Below, piece after piece: positions 24,707 through 34,821 of a stretch of 64,000 bases of DNA. Every line of letters starts with the position of its first letter. The first letter of the stretch is position 1. Both the position numbers and the translations under genes were made by a program. Under the pieces are notes generated by a model. That model made no database searches. It had not been told where the DNA came from and saw only the letters and a list, made by a program, of their open reading frames with translations. Source of the stretch: Bacteroidales bacterium (GTDB lineage Bacteria > Bacteroidota > Bacteroidia > Bacteroidales > ML635J-15). The stretch lies in contig JAFZLK010000047.1 in assembly GCA_017551515.1 (NCBI GenBank), forward strand, positions 1 through 64,000. The letters are read 5' to 3'.

Positions 24707-27700
24707 ATGTACAAAATTGAAAAACATCCTATTCTTGAAATCCCCGCAGAAGACCTTGTGGAGTTTCAATACGAAGGACAGATTGTTAAAGGTCAGCGTG
24801 GTAAGACAATAGCAGCAGCTTTACATCAGGCGGGATTTCCAGTACACAGCCATAGCCTAGATGGACGTAACCGCAGTCTTGAATGTGGTATAGGTAAGTG
24901 TGGCGCTTGCGAAATGCTTGTCGATGGCAAGATTCGCCGTATATGCATCACCAAGGTTGATGGCGTTAAGGAAGTTCGCGAGATACCAAAGGGATATTGC
25001 CCGGGAGTAGAGGCAAATCCACAGAAAGAAGTAAAGATTTATAAGACGACAGTCGCCATAATAGGTGCAGGACCTGCTGGACTTGCATGCCGTGAAAAAC
25101 TTAACGAACTTGGCATTCCAAATCTCGTAATTGACAACAATGCATCGATCGGTGGTCAGTTCAATATGCAGACGCACCAGTTCTTCTTCTTCGAGAAGGA
25201 AAAAAAGTTCGGAGGAATGCGAGGTTTCGACATCGCTAAGACTCTTGCTGGCGACAACCATGATGGTATTTTGCTCAACAATACTGTATGGGATTTGCTT
25301 GAAGGTAAGCGCATTGCTTTGAAGAATGTCGTGAATCAGGAAATAAGTTATGTAGATGCTGAGCATCTTGTAGTTGCAACAGGAGCAGTACCTTTCATGC
25401 CAGTATTCGAAAATGACGATGTTCCAGGCGTTTACACTGCAGCAGTTTTCCAGAAGATGATGAACCAGGAAAACACTTTGCTCGGAAAGCGAGTTCTTAC
25501 GGTTGGTGCTGGAAACATCGGTTATCTGACATCATATCAGGGAATGCAGGCTGGAGCCGAAATCAAGGCTATCATCGAAGGTATGGACCACGAAGGCGGT
25601 TTCCCTGTACAGGCTAACCGTGTACGCCGTCTTGGTATTCCTATCCTTACTTCACATATATTGTTGAAGGCAATTCCAAATGACGATTATACAGGAATAA
25701 AGGGCGCAGTGATTGCAGAGTGCAAGAACTTCAAGCCGATTCCAGGAACGGAAAAGATTATCGATGACATTGACATTATTAATATATGTACAGGTCTTGT
25801 TCCCGATGACCAGATTTTGACAAAGGGAAAACATGTCTTTGGTCTTAACACATACGGTTGTGGCGATGCTGTACGCATAGGCGAGGGTACAAGCGCTGTA
25901 TTGCGTGGAAAGCAGGTCGCTTACGAGGTTGCTCAGAATCTTGGTATTCGCATCAATTATGACGAATATCTTGAGATTTCTCGTCAATATATTGACTCTC
26001 AGCAGCATCCGGTTCGCGTACTCGACAAGCCGAATCTGCCGGAAAATGCTCGTATGCACGAAAAGCCATTTGTTCAACTCGATTGTCTATATGGCTTCGC
26101 ATGTAATCCATGTTCGTTCTCATGTCCACAGGGCGCAATCACAAAGTCGAGCACAAATACAACTCCAGTTGTAGATTATAACAAGTGTATTGGTTGTATG
26201 CAGTGCGTTAACCATTGTCCGGGACTTGCAATTTTCGGTTACGACCTAAACAAGAATGTTTTGTTCTTGCCTGTTGAATATGATGTTGAAGAAGGTAAGG
26301 ATGTATTCCTTGTTGACAACAATGGAAAGCCAGTTGGCGAGGGTGTCATCGAGAAGGTTTTGCGTAAGGAAAACAAAACTCATGTGGTTCGCGTTAAGGC
26401 AACAACTATTTCGGGCGAACAACTTACTGCCGCTCGTGGCTTTATTCTTAAGGAACGCTATCCGAAACCATTGGAATTTAAGGGCTTACATGATGTAGAC
26501 GGCGAAATGTATGTTTGCCACTGCGAAGATGTTGACATTAAGACCATACTTGCTGTAATAGGTGACCGCAAATACATATCAGTTGACGAGTTGAAGCACA
26601 TAACCCGTATGGGTATGGGTCCATGCCGTGGAAAACGCTGTGTATCGCGTGCACGTCAGATTTTGCGTACTCACGGAATCGAATTGGTTGGCGAATCGTC
26701 ACCGCGTGCACCTTTGGCAAATCAAGTGACATTAGGAGATATTTATAATCCTAATGCAAAGGAAGTTTATGTATTCCCTAAAGGTCACGATGTCCGCAAG
26801 GAAGAAGTGAAGGTTTTGGTTGCCGGCGGTGGTATGGCAGGTAGTGCTGCATTCCGCTATTTCGCAGAGGCAGGAATGAAGCCTGTATTGATTAACTACG
26901 ACCGTGGTTCATCATGGCGTTGCATCGGCGGTGGTCGTCCGGCATTCTCTAATCCTGACATTTCAGATATTGCAAATCATAACCTTGAAATTTTCAAGAG
27001 CATACAGTCTGTACACAACATCGACCTAAAGATGACCAAGTATGTAAACCTTGTTCACGATGATGCTACATACAAGGCTCTCGATGCTTCGCGTGCATGG
27101 AGTGATGCATATATGATTGAAAAGAAGGATTTCCGTAAGGAAATTTCTCCATTGTGGAACATGGACAGCAATGTATATAGCCATGCTCTTATATCAAACA
27201 ACTGCTGGCAGGCAACTCCAGGTCGTACAATCGACTATGTAAGAAGCATTGCAGTTCAGAATGGCGGTCGTTTGATGGAAGACTGCGAATTGCTGTCGGT
27301 ATATAAGAACGGCGATAAGTATGTGGCTCTCGTCCGTACACACGACAAGCAGTTTGTTGAATTCACATGCGAACACTTTGTCAATTCGCTTGGTTGGGGT
27401 GCTGAGAAATTTACCGATATGCTTGGTATTGATACTCAGTTGTATCCGGTTAAGCATCAGGCATTTATTACAAGACGTTTGCCGAACCTCGGAAAGGCTG
27501 GCGATTCTCTGGATATGATAATCGACCGCCGTCATTATAAGGGCTTCAGCGCGGTATATGGACAGCAGTTCTTGCATACGGGTCAGATAATCGGTTGTGC
27601 TTCACCCGATTGCGATGCTTTTGAAGCAAGACAGAACTTGAAGTATAACAGCAAGGAATTCCTTGAGATTGTCAGCGAAGTATTTGCCGACTGGATTCCG

Positions 27701-27931
27701 AATCTTGCATCGGTTGGTTTCCATGCTGTATGGGCTGGTTACTATATGGAACCACGCTATATTGTTGACCCGGAAGTCGGTATGCTGACAGGTTTGCGTG
27801 GACATGGATTTATGCTCGGACAGTATCTTGCAAAGATTTATGTTGACAAGTATCTTGGTAAGGAAGTTCCTGGCTACATGAAAGACCTTGCTCTCAGCGG
27901 AAAGGGACTTAGCGAAAATGCTTTCAAATAG
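24707..27931 (+). CDS. Fused multi-domain flavoprotein dehydrogenase (sarcosine/hydroxyproline dehydrogenase-like)
   Basis: 1074 residues holding, in order: a 2Fe-2S domain (CGIGKCGACEMLVDG, about 60-75); an FAD/NAD disulfide-reductase-type domain (VAIIGAGPAGLACREKL at about 115; CGDAVRIGEG near 385); a two-cluster 4Fe-4S ferredoxin (CNPCSFSCPQGA, CIGCMQCVNHCPG, 465-510); a BFD-like 2Fe-2S domain (CHCEDVDIKT and GPCRGKRC, 605-650); and a C-terminal DAO-type FAD oxidoreductase (VLVAGGGMAGSAAFRY, about 705). In relatives such as heterotetrameric sarcosine oxidase, HcnABC and clostridial D-hydroxyproline dehydrogenase these parts sit on two or three subunits. It likely oxidises an amino or imino acid and passes electrons to ferredoxin. 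Monocistronic, with its own terminator; substrate unknown. Confidence 0.88.
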   Translation: MYKIEKHPILEIPAEDLVEFQYEGQIVKGQRGKTIAAALHQAGFPVHSHSLDGRNRSLECGIGKCGACEMLVDGKIRRICITKVDGVKEVREIPKGYCPGVEANPQKEVKIYKTTVAIIGAGPAGLACREKLNELGIPNLVIDNNASIGGQFNMQTHQFFFFEKEKKFGGMRGFDIAKTLAGDNHDGILLNNTVWDLLEGKRIALKNVVNQEISYVDAEHLVVATGAVPFMPVFENDDVPGVYTAAVFQKMMNQENTLLGKRVLTVGAGNIGYLTSYQGMQAGAEIKAIIEGMDHEGGFPVQANRVRRLGIPILTSHILLKAIPNDDYTGIKGAVIAECKNFKPIPGTEKIIDDIDIINICTGLVPDDQILTKGKHVFGLNTYGCGDAVRIGEGTSAVLRGKQVAYEVAQNLGIRINYDEYLEISRQYIDSQQHPVRVLDKPNLPENARMHEKPFVQLDCLYGFACNPCSFSCPQGAITKSSTNTTPVVDYNKCIGCMQCVNHCPGLAIFGYDLNKNVLFLPVEYDVEEGKDVFLVDNNGKPVGEGVIEKVLRKENKTHVVRVKATTISGEQLTAARGFILKERYPKPLEFKGLHDVDGEMYVCHCEDVDIKTILAVIGDRKYISVDELKHITRMGMGPCRGKRCVSRARQILRTHGIELVGESSPRAPLANQVTLGDIYNPNAKEVYVFPKGHDVRKEEVKVLVAGGGMAGSAAFRYFAEAGMKPVLINYDRGSSWRCIGGGRPAFSNPDISDIANHNLEIFKSIQSVHNIDLKMTKYVNLVHDDATYKALDASRAWSDAYMIEKKDFRKEISPLWNMDSNVYSHALISNNCWQATPGRTIDYVRSIAVQNGGRLMEDCELLSVYKNGDKYVALVRTHDKQFVEFTCEHFVNSLGWGAEKFTDMLGIDTQLYPVKHQAFITRRLPNLGKAGDSLDMIIDRRHYKGFSAVYGQQFLHTGQIIGCASPDCDAFEARQNLKYNSKEFLEIVSEVFADWIPNLASVGFHAVWAGYYMEPRYIVDPEVGMLTGLRGHGFMLGQYLAKIYVDKYLGKEVPGYMKDLALSGKGLSENAFK

Positions 27932-27950
27932 TCGAAACAAATATTTTTTC

Positions 27951-27976
27951 AAAAAAGGGCGGTTTCGCCCTTTTTT
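27951..27976 (+). terminator. Terminator of the dehydrogenase gene
   Basis: AAAGGGCG-GTTT-CGCCCTTT flanked by A and T runs, 20 bases after the stop. Confidence 0.92.
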
Positions 27977-28038
27977 ATTTCTATATCAACAAATCAGCAA
28001 TAGAAAGTCGTAAATATTTATTACCTTTACGCCGTTTT

Positions 28039-28046
28039 TATATTTG
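28039..28046 (+). promoter_or_regulatory. -7 box of the pgpH-like gene, close to the start codon
   Basis: TATATTTG ends only 6 bases before ATG 28053, so the transcript should be leaderless or nearly so. Confidence 0.6.
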
Positions 28047-28052
28047 CGAACG

Positions 28053-30134
28053 ATGAAAGACAAGAATAAACTGATAATCATAATATTGCTGTATGCTGTT
28101 AGTGTTGCAGCATCCGTATTTATTTTCCCGACCGAGAACCAGTTTGAATATTCCTACGACAAGGGTGCGCAGTGGCTCTACGATGACCTTTATGCACCTT
28201 ACGATTTTGCTATATGTCGCTCGCAGGAAGATGTTCAGGCGGAAAAGGATAGTATAGTTGCAGATTTCATACCTTATTATGCGTTTGATACGGTTGCACC
28301 GTTGAATTTCATTTCTTCGTATAGAGGTCTTGTTGATAAGGCAACCAGTGAAAAACTTCACCTTGCGGAAAATGATGCACAATCGTTTACTGAAGCTTTC
28401 AATGACAAACTTGTAGAAATATACAAGAGGGGCGTAATTCAGCCATCATTGGTTGCTGAATATAAAAATGCAGGAAATAAAATTCGTGTAGTAAGAAATA
28501 ATGTAAGTGAATTTGAACTGACCGACAATTTTTACACAAAGGAGTCTGCAAAATCAGAAATCCGTGACTTATACAATAGATTTTCCAATATTTATGTGGC
28601 AGATTCTATGTCTGGTTTTGTCGTAAGAGACCTTATCGCAAAGACGGATTTTGTTGTAAATGTGACTATTAATGAGGATTTGAACGACTTATATCTGCAG
28701 GATAGGCTAGGAGCTGTATCGCCGATGTCGGGCATGGTTCATAAGGGCGAGCTTATTATATCGAAAGGCAAGGTTGTTGATGACCACTCGAAGCGTCTGC
28801 TCGATTCGTACAAGATGCAGTTTGAGAACACAACAGGTCGAAAGTCATTCTGGTTGGCAGAACTTGGCGTATTGATAATCTTTTTGATTCTTTTCGCAAA
28901 TATATTGTACTATTCGTTAAAGTTCGGCAGAAAGAAAAAATGGGGTGTGACCGAGAATGTGTTTGTCCTTTCGCTCATGCTGTTGCTTTTCCTAGTGACA
29001 TTCCTTGTATTCAAGTATTCGACTGTAAGCATTAATATTGTACCATTTGCACTTGTGCCACTGTTGCTTGTGACATTTATCGATTTTGACATTTCGTTCC
29101 TTATTTACCTTATAACAATTTTTGTCGTAAGTTTCTTCGCAGCCAACAGGTTCGAGTTCGTTTTAATCCAGACAATTGCCGGATTGATTGGAATGTTCAG
29201 TTTGCGTAATACATCCAAGCGCCAACAGATATTTGTCAGCATGATAGTTGTGTTTGTTTCATACGCACTGCTTCATACAGGATTCTCGCTGATGAGATTG
29301 GGAACATTCTCGGTACAGGAATTAGAGGAATTCATGTATTATGGCATTTCATCTGCGATGTTGCTTTTGTATCTGCCGTTTGTGTTTATTTTCGAAAAGA
29401 TTTTCGGCTTTATATCGGGCTTTACCTTGGTGGAACTATGCGACACAAACAACGAGGCATTGCGCGAGTTGTCGGAGAAGGCACCTGGTACATTCCAGCA
29501 TTCAGTTATGCTGTCGAACTTGTCGGAGGCGATAGTGCGCGAAATAGGAGGAAAGCCATTGCTGGCTCGCGCTGGTGCGTTGTATCACGACATTGGCAAG
29601 ACATATTCGCCAGAGTATTTCATTGAAAACCAAAATGGTGGAGCAAACATTCACGAAGGACTTCCTTTCGAGGAATCGGCGCAGATGATTATTGCGCATG
29701 TAAGCAAAGGCGTTGAGTTGGCAAAGAAATACAAGTTACCGCCACAGATAATTGATTTCATTGAACAGCATCATGGAACATCGTTGACGCGCTATTTCTA
29801 CTATTCGTGGAAAAATGCTAATCCCGATAAGACGCCAGATATTTCAAAATTCCAGTATGCAGGACCCAAACCGCAGTCGATTGAACTTATAGCAACGATG
29901 ATGGCTGATTCTGTTGAGGCGGCGGCAAGAACACTGAAGGTTTATTCGCATGAATCTATTTCAACACTCGTGAACAATATCGTTGAGTCGCAGTTTAAGG
30001 ACGGTCAGTACGATGATGTTGACATAACAATGAAGCAGATTGGCAAGGCAAAGCAAATTCTGATTTCCAAGATAGAGAACATTTACCATTCAAGGATTGA
30101 ATATCCCGAACTAAATAGTGAGGCAAAACAATAA
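28053..30134 (+). CDS. PgpH-type 7TM-HD cyclic-dinucleotide phosphodiesterase
   Basis: 693 residues from ATG 28053. One N-terminal helix is followed by an extracytoplasmic 7TMR-HD domain of about 240 residues, a cluster of seven membrane helices (about 275-475), and an HD domain with PGTFQHSVMLSNLSEAIVREIGG, ARAGALYHDIGKTYSPEYF and IIAHVSKGVELAKKY, then EQHHGTSLTRYFYY. This is the PgpH architecture, which hydrolyses c-di-AMP in Firmicutes. The metal-binding H...HD pattern is intact. A TonB receptor gene follows 27 bases later. Confidence 0.92.
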   Translation: MKDKNKLIIIILLYAVSVAASVFIFPTENQFEYSYDKGAQWLYDDLYAPYDFAICRSQEDVQAEKDSIVADFIPYYAFDTVAPLNFISSYRGLVDKATSEKLHLAENDAQSFTEAFNDKLVEIYKRGVIQPSLVAEYKNAGNKIRVVRNNVSEFELTDNFYTKESAKSEIRDLYNRFSNIYVADSMSGFVVRDLIAKTDFVVNVTINEDLNDLYLQDRLGAVSPMSGMVHKGELIISKGKVVDDHSKRLLDSYKMQFENTTGRKSFWLAELGVLIIFLILFANILYYSLKFGRKKKWGVTENVFVLSLMLLLFLVTFLVFKYSTVSINIVPFALVPLLLVTFIDFDISFLIYLITIFVVSFFAANRFEFVLIQTIAGLIGMFSLRNTSKRQQIFVSMIVVFVSYALLHTGFSLMRLGTFSVQELEEFMYYGISSAMLLLYLPFVFIFEKIFGFISGFTLVELCDTNNEALRELSEKAPGTFQHSVMLSNLSEAIVREIGGKPLLARAGALYHDIGKTYSPEYFIENQNGGANIHEGLPFEESAQMIIAHVSKGVELAKKYKLPPQIIDFIEQHHGTSLTRYFYYSWKNANPDKTPDISKFQYAGPKPQSIELIATMMADSVEAAARTLKVYSHESISTLVNNIVESQFKDGQYDDVDITMKQIGKAKQILISKIENIYHSRIEYPELNSEAKQ

Positions 30135-30161
30135 AAAGTGTTTGTTGGAGTTATAGGGAAT

Positions 30162-32579
30162 ATGCGTAGGCTTTTTCTTGTATTGTTGCTGACAATTGTC
30201 GCGTGCGTGGCGTTTGCGCAGAATGCCACATATTTTGGCTATGTCCGCGATGCAAACAAGAAGCCTGTCGAATTTGCCAATGTTATGGTTGTCGGCTCTA
30301 ATGCAGGAACGACAACCGATGCCAATGGCTATTTTGAGCTGAGTGTCCCGTCTGGTAAGGATGTCGAGATACAAATATCTTTCCTTGGTTATGAACCCTT
30401 TACTCAGAAAGTAAACCTGAAAGCAAATGAGCGCAAACAAGTTACGGCTATCCTTACCGAAGGAGCTGTAATGCTTCCTACCGCCGATATTGGTGCTACA
30501 AGTGAAAGACATGTTTCTGGAACTCGACTTAACCCGCAGATTTCCATGAAGATACCGACAACTGGAGGCTTCGAGGACATACTGAAGGCTTTGCCATCGG
30601 TGGCATCTAACAATGAGCTAAGTTCGCAGTACAATGTGCGTGGTGGAAACTTCGATGAAAACCTTGTCTTTGTGAACGATGTGGAGATTTATCGTCCACA
30701 GCTCATCCGTTCGGGACAGCAGGAGGGACTTAGTTTCATAAATTCCGATATGGTTTCATCCATTTTATTCTCCGCTGGTGCTTTCGAATCGAAGTATGGC
30801 GACAAAATGTCATCGGTACTTGATATTAAGTACAAGAAACCGACTGAATTTGGTGCATCGATAATGGCAAGTTTGCTTGGCGCAAATGCTCATGTGGAGG
30901 GAACAAGCAAAAACCATCTTTTCCGTTACAATCTTGGTGTAAGGTACAAAACATCAAAGTATTTGCTTACATCTATGGATGTTTCAGGTCATTACGATCC
31001 GTCTTACATTGATGGGCAGGCATATCTTGTATATACTGCCAGCGAAAAGTTGGAACTTAATTTCCTCGGAAATTACAGCCGTAACCAATACAAGTATATT
31101 CCACTGGATGGAGAGACTTCTTTTGGTACTGTCAGCGATGCGCTCAAGATAAGAACCTATTTTGAGGGACAGGAAGTTGACATGTTCAACAACGGAACGG
31201 CTGCGTTGTCTGCAATTTATTCTCCGAGCAACAATTTGAGTCTCAAGTTTATTGCATCAGGATACTACACCAACGAGGCAGAAACATACGACATACTAGC
31301 CCAATATTATTTGAATGAAATCGACCAGCAACTTGGTTCATCAATAGGTGATAGCGTATCAAATATTGGTGTTGGTTCTTTTCTCGACCATGCCCGCAAT
31401 TACTACGAAGGATATGTGATTTCGGCAAAGCACATTGGAACATTTCTCAAAGGTGAGAACAAGTTGGATTGGGGAGTGCAGACAAATTATGAGAACTATT
31501 CGTACAAGGTACACGAATGGACGATGAACGATTCGGCAGACTATTCGTTGCCGTATTCCGACAATATGGTGTTATTGTACCAGACCGACATCGCCAACAT
31601 AGGACTGCAAAGTGTACGTGCATCTGCTTACGTGCAGGATTCGTATTTGTTCAAGACAGATGCTGCCGATGTGTCGCTGGGTGGTGGCGTCCGACTGAAT
31701 TATTGGTCTTTCAACAAGCAATTTCTAGCAAGTCCGAGACTTAATTTTAGCGTAAAGCCCAAAACATGGAAGCAGGATTTCGTATTCCGTTTTGCGACAG
31801 GACTTTATCATCAGCCACCAACGATTAAGGAAGCCCGTAGAATCAGTGATGGAACTCTTAACGAGAACATTAAGGCGCAGTCATCTGTGCAGGCAGTTGT
31901 CGGTATGGACTATAATTTCCTAGCATGGGGACGACCATTCAAGTTGGTTGCAGAAGCTTATTATAAATATATGTACAATTTGAATCCGTATAATGTTGAT
32001 AATGTGCAGATAAAATATTATGGAGAAAATATTGCACATGGTTATGCATACGGATTGGAAGCCAAGGTAAATGGAGAGTTTGTGCCGGGGACAGAATCGT
32101 GGGTTAGCTTGGGATTGATGCGCACATACGAGGACATAGAAAATGATTTTTATACGCGAACTGTTGATGGTGTTGTAGATACTGTATATCCAGGATATAT
32201 TCCGCGACCAACTGACCAGCTTGTAAATTTTGGAATTTTCTTCCAAGATTACATACCGAAAGCACCGACATGGAAGGTTTTTCTTAGTTTGCATTTGGGC
32301 ACAGGGCTTCCGTACGGACCGCCTAATTCGGAACGCTATATGGCAACTGGTCGCATGAAGGCTTACCGCCGTGTGGATTTTGGAATTTCAAAACAGTTTA
32401 ATTTCAAGAAGGCGGACTGGATTAAGGATTTTTGGATTTCGCTCGAAGTGTTCAACTTGCTGAATACTAAGAATGAAATTTCACATACATGGATTACGGA
32501 TATTCGTGGTAGGGAATATGCAGTGCCATCATATCTTACAGGAATCCGCCCAAACCTAAAAATTGTTATTAAATTTTAG
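30162..32579 (+). CDS. TonB-dependent receptor
   Basis: ATG 30162 (MRRLFLVLLLTIVACVAFAQ) gives a signal peptide and 805 residues. A CarboxypepD_reg-like domain (YFGYVRDANKKPVEFANV) is followed by a plug (FEDILKALPSVASNNELSSQYNVRGGNFDENLVFVND) and a barrel ending IRPNLKIVIKF. It imports an unknown ligand across the outer membrane. No SusD is nearby. Probably co-transcribed with the pgpH-like gene. Confidence 0.93.
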   Translation: MRRLFLVLLLTIVACVAFAQNATYFGYVRDANKKPVEFANVMVVGSNAGTTTDANGYFELSVPSGKDVEIQISFLGYEPFTQKVNLKANERKQVTAILTEGAVMLPTADIGATSERHVSGTRLNPQISMKIPTTGGFEDILKALPSVASNNELSSQYNVRGGNFDENLVFVNDVEIYRPQLIRSGQQEGLSFINSDMVSSILFSAGAFESKYGDKMSSVLDIKYKKPTEFGASIMASLLGANAHVEGTSKNHLFRYNLGVRYKTSKYLLTSMDVSGHYDPSYIDGQAYLVYTASEKLELNFLGNYSRNQYKYIPLDGETSFGTVSDALKIRTYFEGQEVDMFNNGTAALSAIYSPSNNLSLKFIASGYYTNEAETYDILAQYYLNEIDQQLGSSIGDSVSNIGVGSFLDHARNYYEGYVISAKHIGTFLKGENKLDWGVQTNYENYSYKVHEWTMNDSADYSLPYSDNMVLLYQTDIANIGLQSVRASAYVQDSYLFKTDAADVSLGGGVRLNYWSFNKQFLASPRLNFSVKPKTWKQDFVFRFATGLYHQPPTIKEARRISDGTLNENIKAQSSVQAVVGMDYNFLAWGRPFKLVAEAYYKYMYNLNPYNVDNVQIKYYGENIAHGYAYGLEAKVNGEFVPGTESWVSLGLMRTYEDIENDFYTRTVDGVVDTVYPGYIPRPTDQLVNFGIFFQDYIPKAPTWKVFLSLHLGTGLPYGPPNSERYMATGRMKAYRRVDFGISKQFNFKKADWIKDFWISLEVFNLLNTKNEISHTWITDIRGREYAVPSYLTGIRPNLKIVIKF

Positions 32580-32639
32580 TTGTTATCATAAAATTAAATT
32601 AAAAGTTGAGTAGTTTATTCCAGTTGCGAAAAATAACTT

Positions 32640-32647
32640 TAACTTTG
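32640..32647 (+). promoter_or_regulatory. -7 box of the OmpH-like gene
   Basis: TAACTTTG, 26 bases before ATG 32674. Confidence 0.6.
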
Positions 32648-32673
32648 CACGGATTTATTAAAACGAAAATAAA

Positions 32674-33504
32674 ATGGAAGATTTTAATAACGAAGAAAAA
32701 CATCTGCCGAGTGTAGAAGAACAAATTGCCCAGATTGAAAGGGAAATGCGTGGTGAAAATACAGTTCCAGAACCCGAACAACCACAGCAATCGGAACAGC
32801 AAGTAGAGCAAGAGCAAACATACGAATCATGCGAAGTAAAGCCTAAGAAGTGCAACTGCGGAATGTGTGTAGGTTTGAGCGGAATAATCTTAGGTCTTGC
32901 TGCAATCATACTTTTCGTATTGATGTTTACAGGTGTTATTAACCCTAAGAATGCTTCAAATGAAGAACCAAAGGTCGAGGAAACGATTTTTGATAAGCCT
33001 GTAACAGATGCCGAAGCACAGGACATTGCTTATATTGACTTGGATACTCTTTTGCTCACTTACAACTATGCAATAAAGTTGCAGGAAGATCTTGCAATGG
33101 AGCAGAAGAAGGCAGAGGGAACCATCCAGTCGCGTATGAAGAAGTTTGAAAGCATGTACAATGCTTATATGGAAAAGGCTCGTACTGGAATGTTCCTGAG
33201 TGCAGCCAGCCAGCAGGCCCAGCAGAGTGAACTCGAAAAGGAACAGGCTGCCATTGAAAACTTGCAGGCGACTCTCACTAATCAGTTGTTGGAGAAGCAA
33301 ACTGCGATGAATCAGGAGATATATGATTCGGTAATCAATTTCGTAAACATTTATGCAGATGGACGCTTCAAAGTTGTTCTTGGCAACATGGGCGGAGTTA
33401 CCGTAGTATATTCTCAGCCGGGTATGAATATAACTGCTGATGTCGTTGCAAAACTCAACCAGCGTTATGGCGGTATTCTTGAAAACGATACTAAAACGGA
33501 ATAA
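32674..33504 (+). CDS. Membrane-anchored OmpH/Skp-like protein
   Basis: 276 residues. The first 68 residues are acidic, Gln/Glu-rich and cytoplasmic, with CNCGMCVG just before a single membrane helix (GLSGIILGLAAIILFVLMFTG). The rest is OmpH/Skp-like: AYIDLDTLLLTYNYAIKLQEDL, then a long coiled coil and a closing strand region (FKVVLGNMGGVTVVYSQPGMNITADVVAKLN). Skp proteins chaperone outer-membrane proteins; a membrane-anchored version with a cytoplasmic tail is less usual. The glycosyltransferase gene starts 3 bases later. Confidence 0.8.
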   Translation: MEDFNNEEKHLPSVEEQIAQIEREMRGENTVPEPEQPQQSEQQVEQEQTYESCEVKPKKCNCGMCVGLSGIILGLAAIILFVLMFTGVINPKNASNEEPKVEETIFDKPVTDAEAQDIAYIDLDTLLLTYNYAIKLQEDLAMEQKKAEGTIQSRMKKFESMYNAYMEKARTGMFLSAASQQAQQSELEKEQAAIENLQATLTNQLLEKQTAMNQEIYDSVINFVNIYADGRFKVVLGNMGGVTVVYSQPGMNITADVVAKLNQRYGGILENDTKTE

Positions 33505-33507
33505 CTC

Positions 33508-34734
33508 ATGAATTTTGCAGAGTCTTATGCCGCAAGGTACTCTGTAGCACCTATGATATTTAATGATAATCCCCGCAGCGATACGGGGATTATTGTTGTA
33601 ATACCATGCTACGATGACGATTTCGTTTTCAATACTTTGCTGTCGCTTGATTCTGCCGATAAACCTCAATGTTCGGTTGAGGTGATTGTTGTTGTAAATT
33701 CTGCCGAGGATACAAGTGAAGCCATTGTTGAGAAAAACAGGCGCATATATGCAGAACTTTCGCAAAATATCGGACAATATTCCAACTTTATACTTTTACC
33801 ATATATAATAGAAGGTGTTCTGCACAAGATCGCAGGAGTGGGCAATGCCCGCAAGATTGGCATGGACGAGGCTGTATGGCGTTTCGCTTCGATAGAAAAT
33901 CCGCGAGGCATAATCGTTTCGCTTGATTCCGATTGCATTGTTTCAAAATGTTATTTCACAAAGATTTACGAGCGTTTTTGCCTTTCAAAAGATAAGCCTA
34001 ATTCTTGTACTTTGCAGTTTCAACATAATTATGATGAGGATTTGTATTCCAAGCAGGAGATAGATGCATGTCGAAGGTATGAGATGTATTTGCGCTATTT
34101 CCGTTTGGCACAGAAGGTTGCTGGAATTCCACAATGTCTTCATACCATAGGTTCATGCTTTGCTGTTACAGCAGAAACATACTCACAGATGGGAGGGATG
34201 GCACGAAGGCAGGCAGGCGAGGATTTCTATTTCTTGCAGAAATTGGCTTTGCAGTCAAAGGTGTCATCTGTTGATGAACCGATTGTTTTCCCTGCGCCAT
34301 CGGTTTCCGAGCGAGTTCCTTTTGGAACGGGGCGTTCCGTGAAGAAAATAATTGATACTGGTTCGTGTAAGGTTTACAATTTCGGATTGTTTTTGTTGCT
34401 CAAAGATTTTTATTCGGCATTTCCCAATCTTTACGATGGTGATTCCGCAATTCCAAAGGAGATAATTGATTTTGTCGGAGGACAAAAATTCAACACATTG
34501 TTGGAAGAATGCCGTAAAAACACATCTGACCGAAAAACTTTTGTAAAGCGCATGTTCACAAAGTTCGATGTGTTTTTTATGATTCGCTTCCTAAATAGTT
34601 TTTCGGAGTCCACAATCTATCCGCCCGAAGAAATTGAAGTGGAAGTTGCCAAACTCCTTGAGTTTTATGGTGATATTGTTGATGAAGACTTATATCATAG
34701 GCTACTTTCTCTTGATTGTACAACAGCAAATTAG
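33508..34734 (+). CDS. Family 2 glycosyltransferase
   Basis: 408 residues, soluble. It begins its GT-A fold with GIIVVIPCYDDDFVFNTLLSL; the nucleotide-sugar metal motif is SLDSDCIVSKCYF, and the acceptor-side motif is RQAGEDFYFLQKLA. It transfers a sugar to an unknown acceptor, perhaps lipid or polysaccharide. In an operon with the OmpH-like gene (3-base gap). Confidence 0.85.
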   Translation: MNFAESYAARYSVAPMIFNDNPRSDTGIIVVIPCYDDDFVFNTLLSLDSADKPQCSVEVIVVVNSAEDTSEAIVEKNRRIYAELSQNIGQYSNFILLPYIIEGVLHKIAGVGNARKIGMDEAVWRFASIENPRGIIVSLDSDCIVSKCYFTKIYERFCLSKDKPNSCTLQFQHNYDEDLYSKQEIDACRRYEMYLRYFRLAQKVAGIPQCLHTIGSCFAVTAETYSQMGGMARRQAGEDFYFLQKLALQSKVSSVDEPIVFPAPSVSERVPFGTGRSVKKIIDTGSCKVYNFGLFLLLKDFYSAFPNLYDGDSAIPKEIIDFVGGQKFNTLLEECRKNTSDRKTFVKRMFTKFDVFFMIRFLNSFSESTIYPPEEIEVEVAKLLEFYGDIVDEDLYHRLLSLDCTTAN

Positions 34735-34796
34735 CCGTTTGTGCGCTTCGAGATAAAATAAAATGATTTTTTTGTGTTTTATTTCGATAATTAAAT

Positions 34797-34804
34797 TAAA
34801 TTTG
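34797..34804 (+). promoter_or_regulatory. -7 box of the FISUMP gene
   Basis: TAAATTTG, 17 bases before ATG 34822. Confidence 0.6.
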
Positions 34805-34821
34805 CAAGATATTCATATTGT

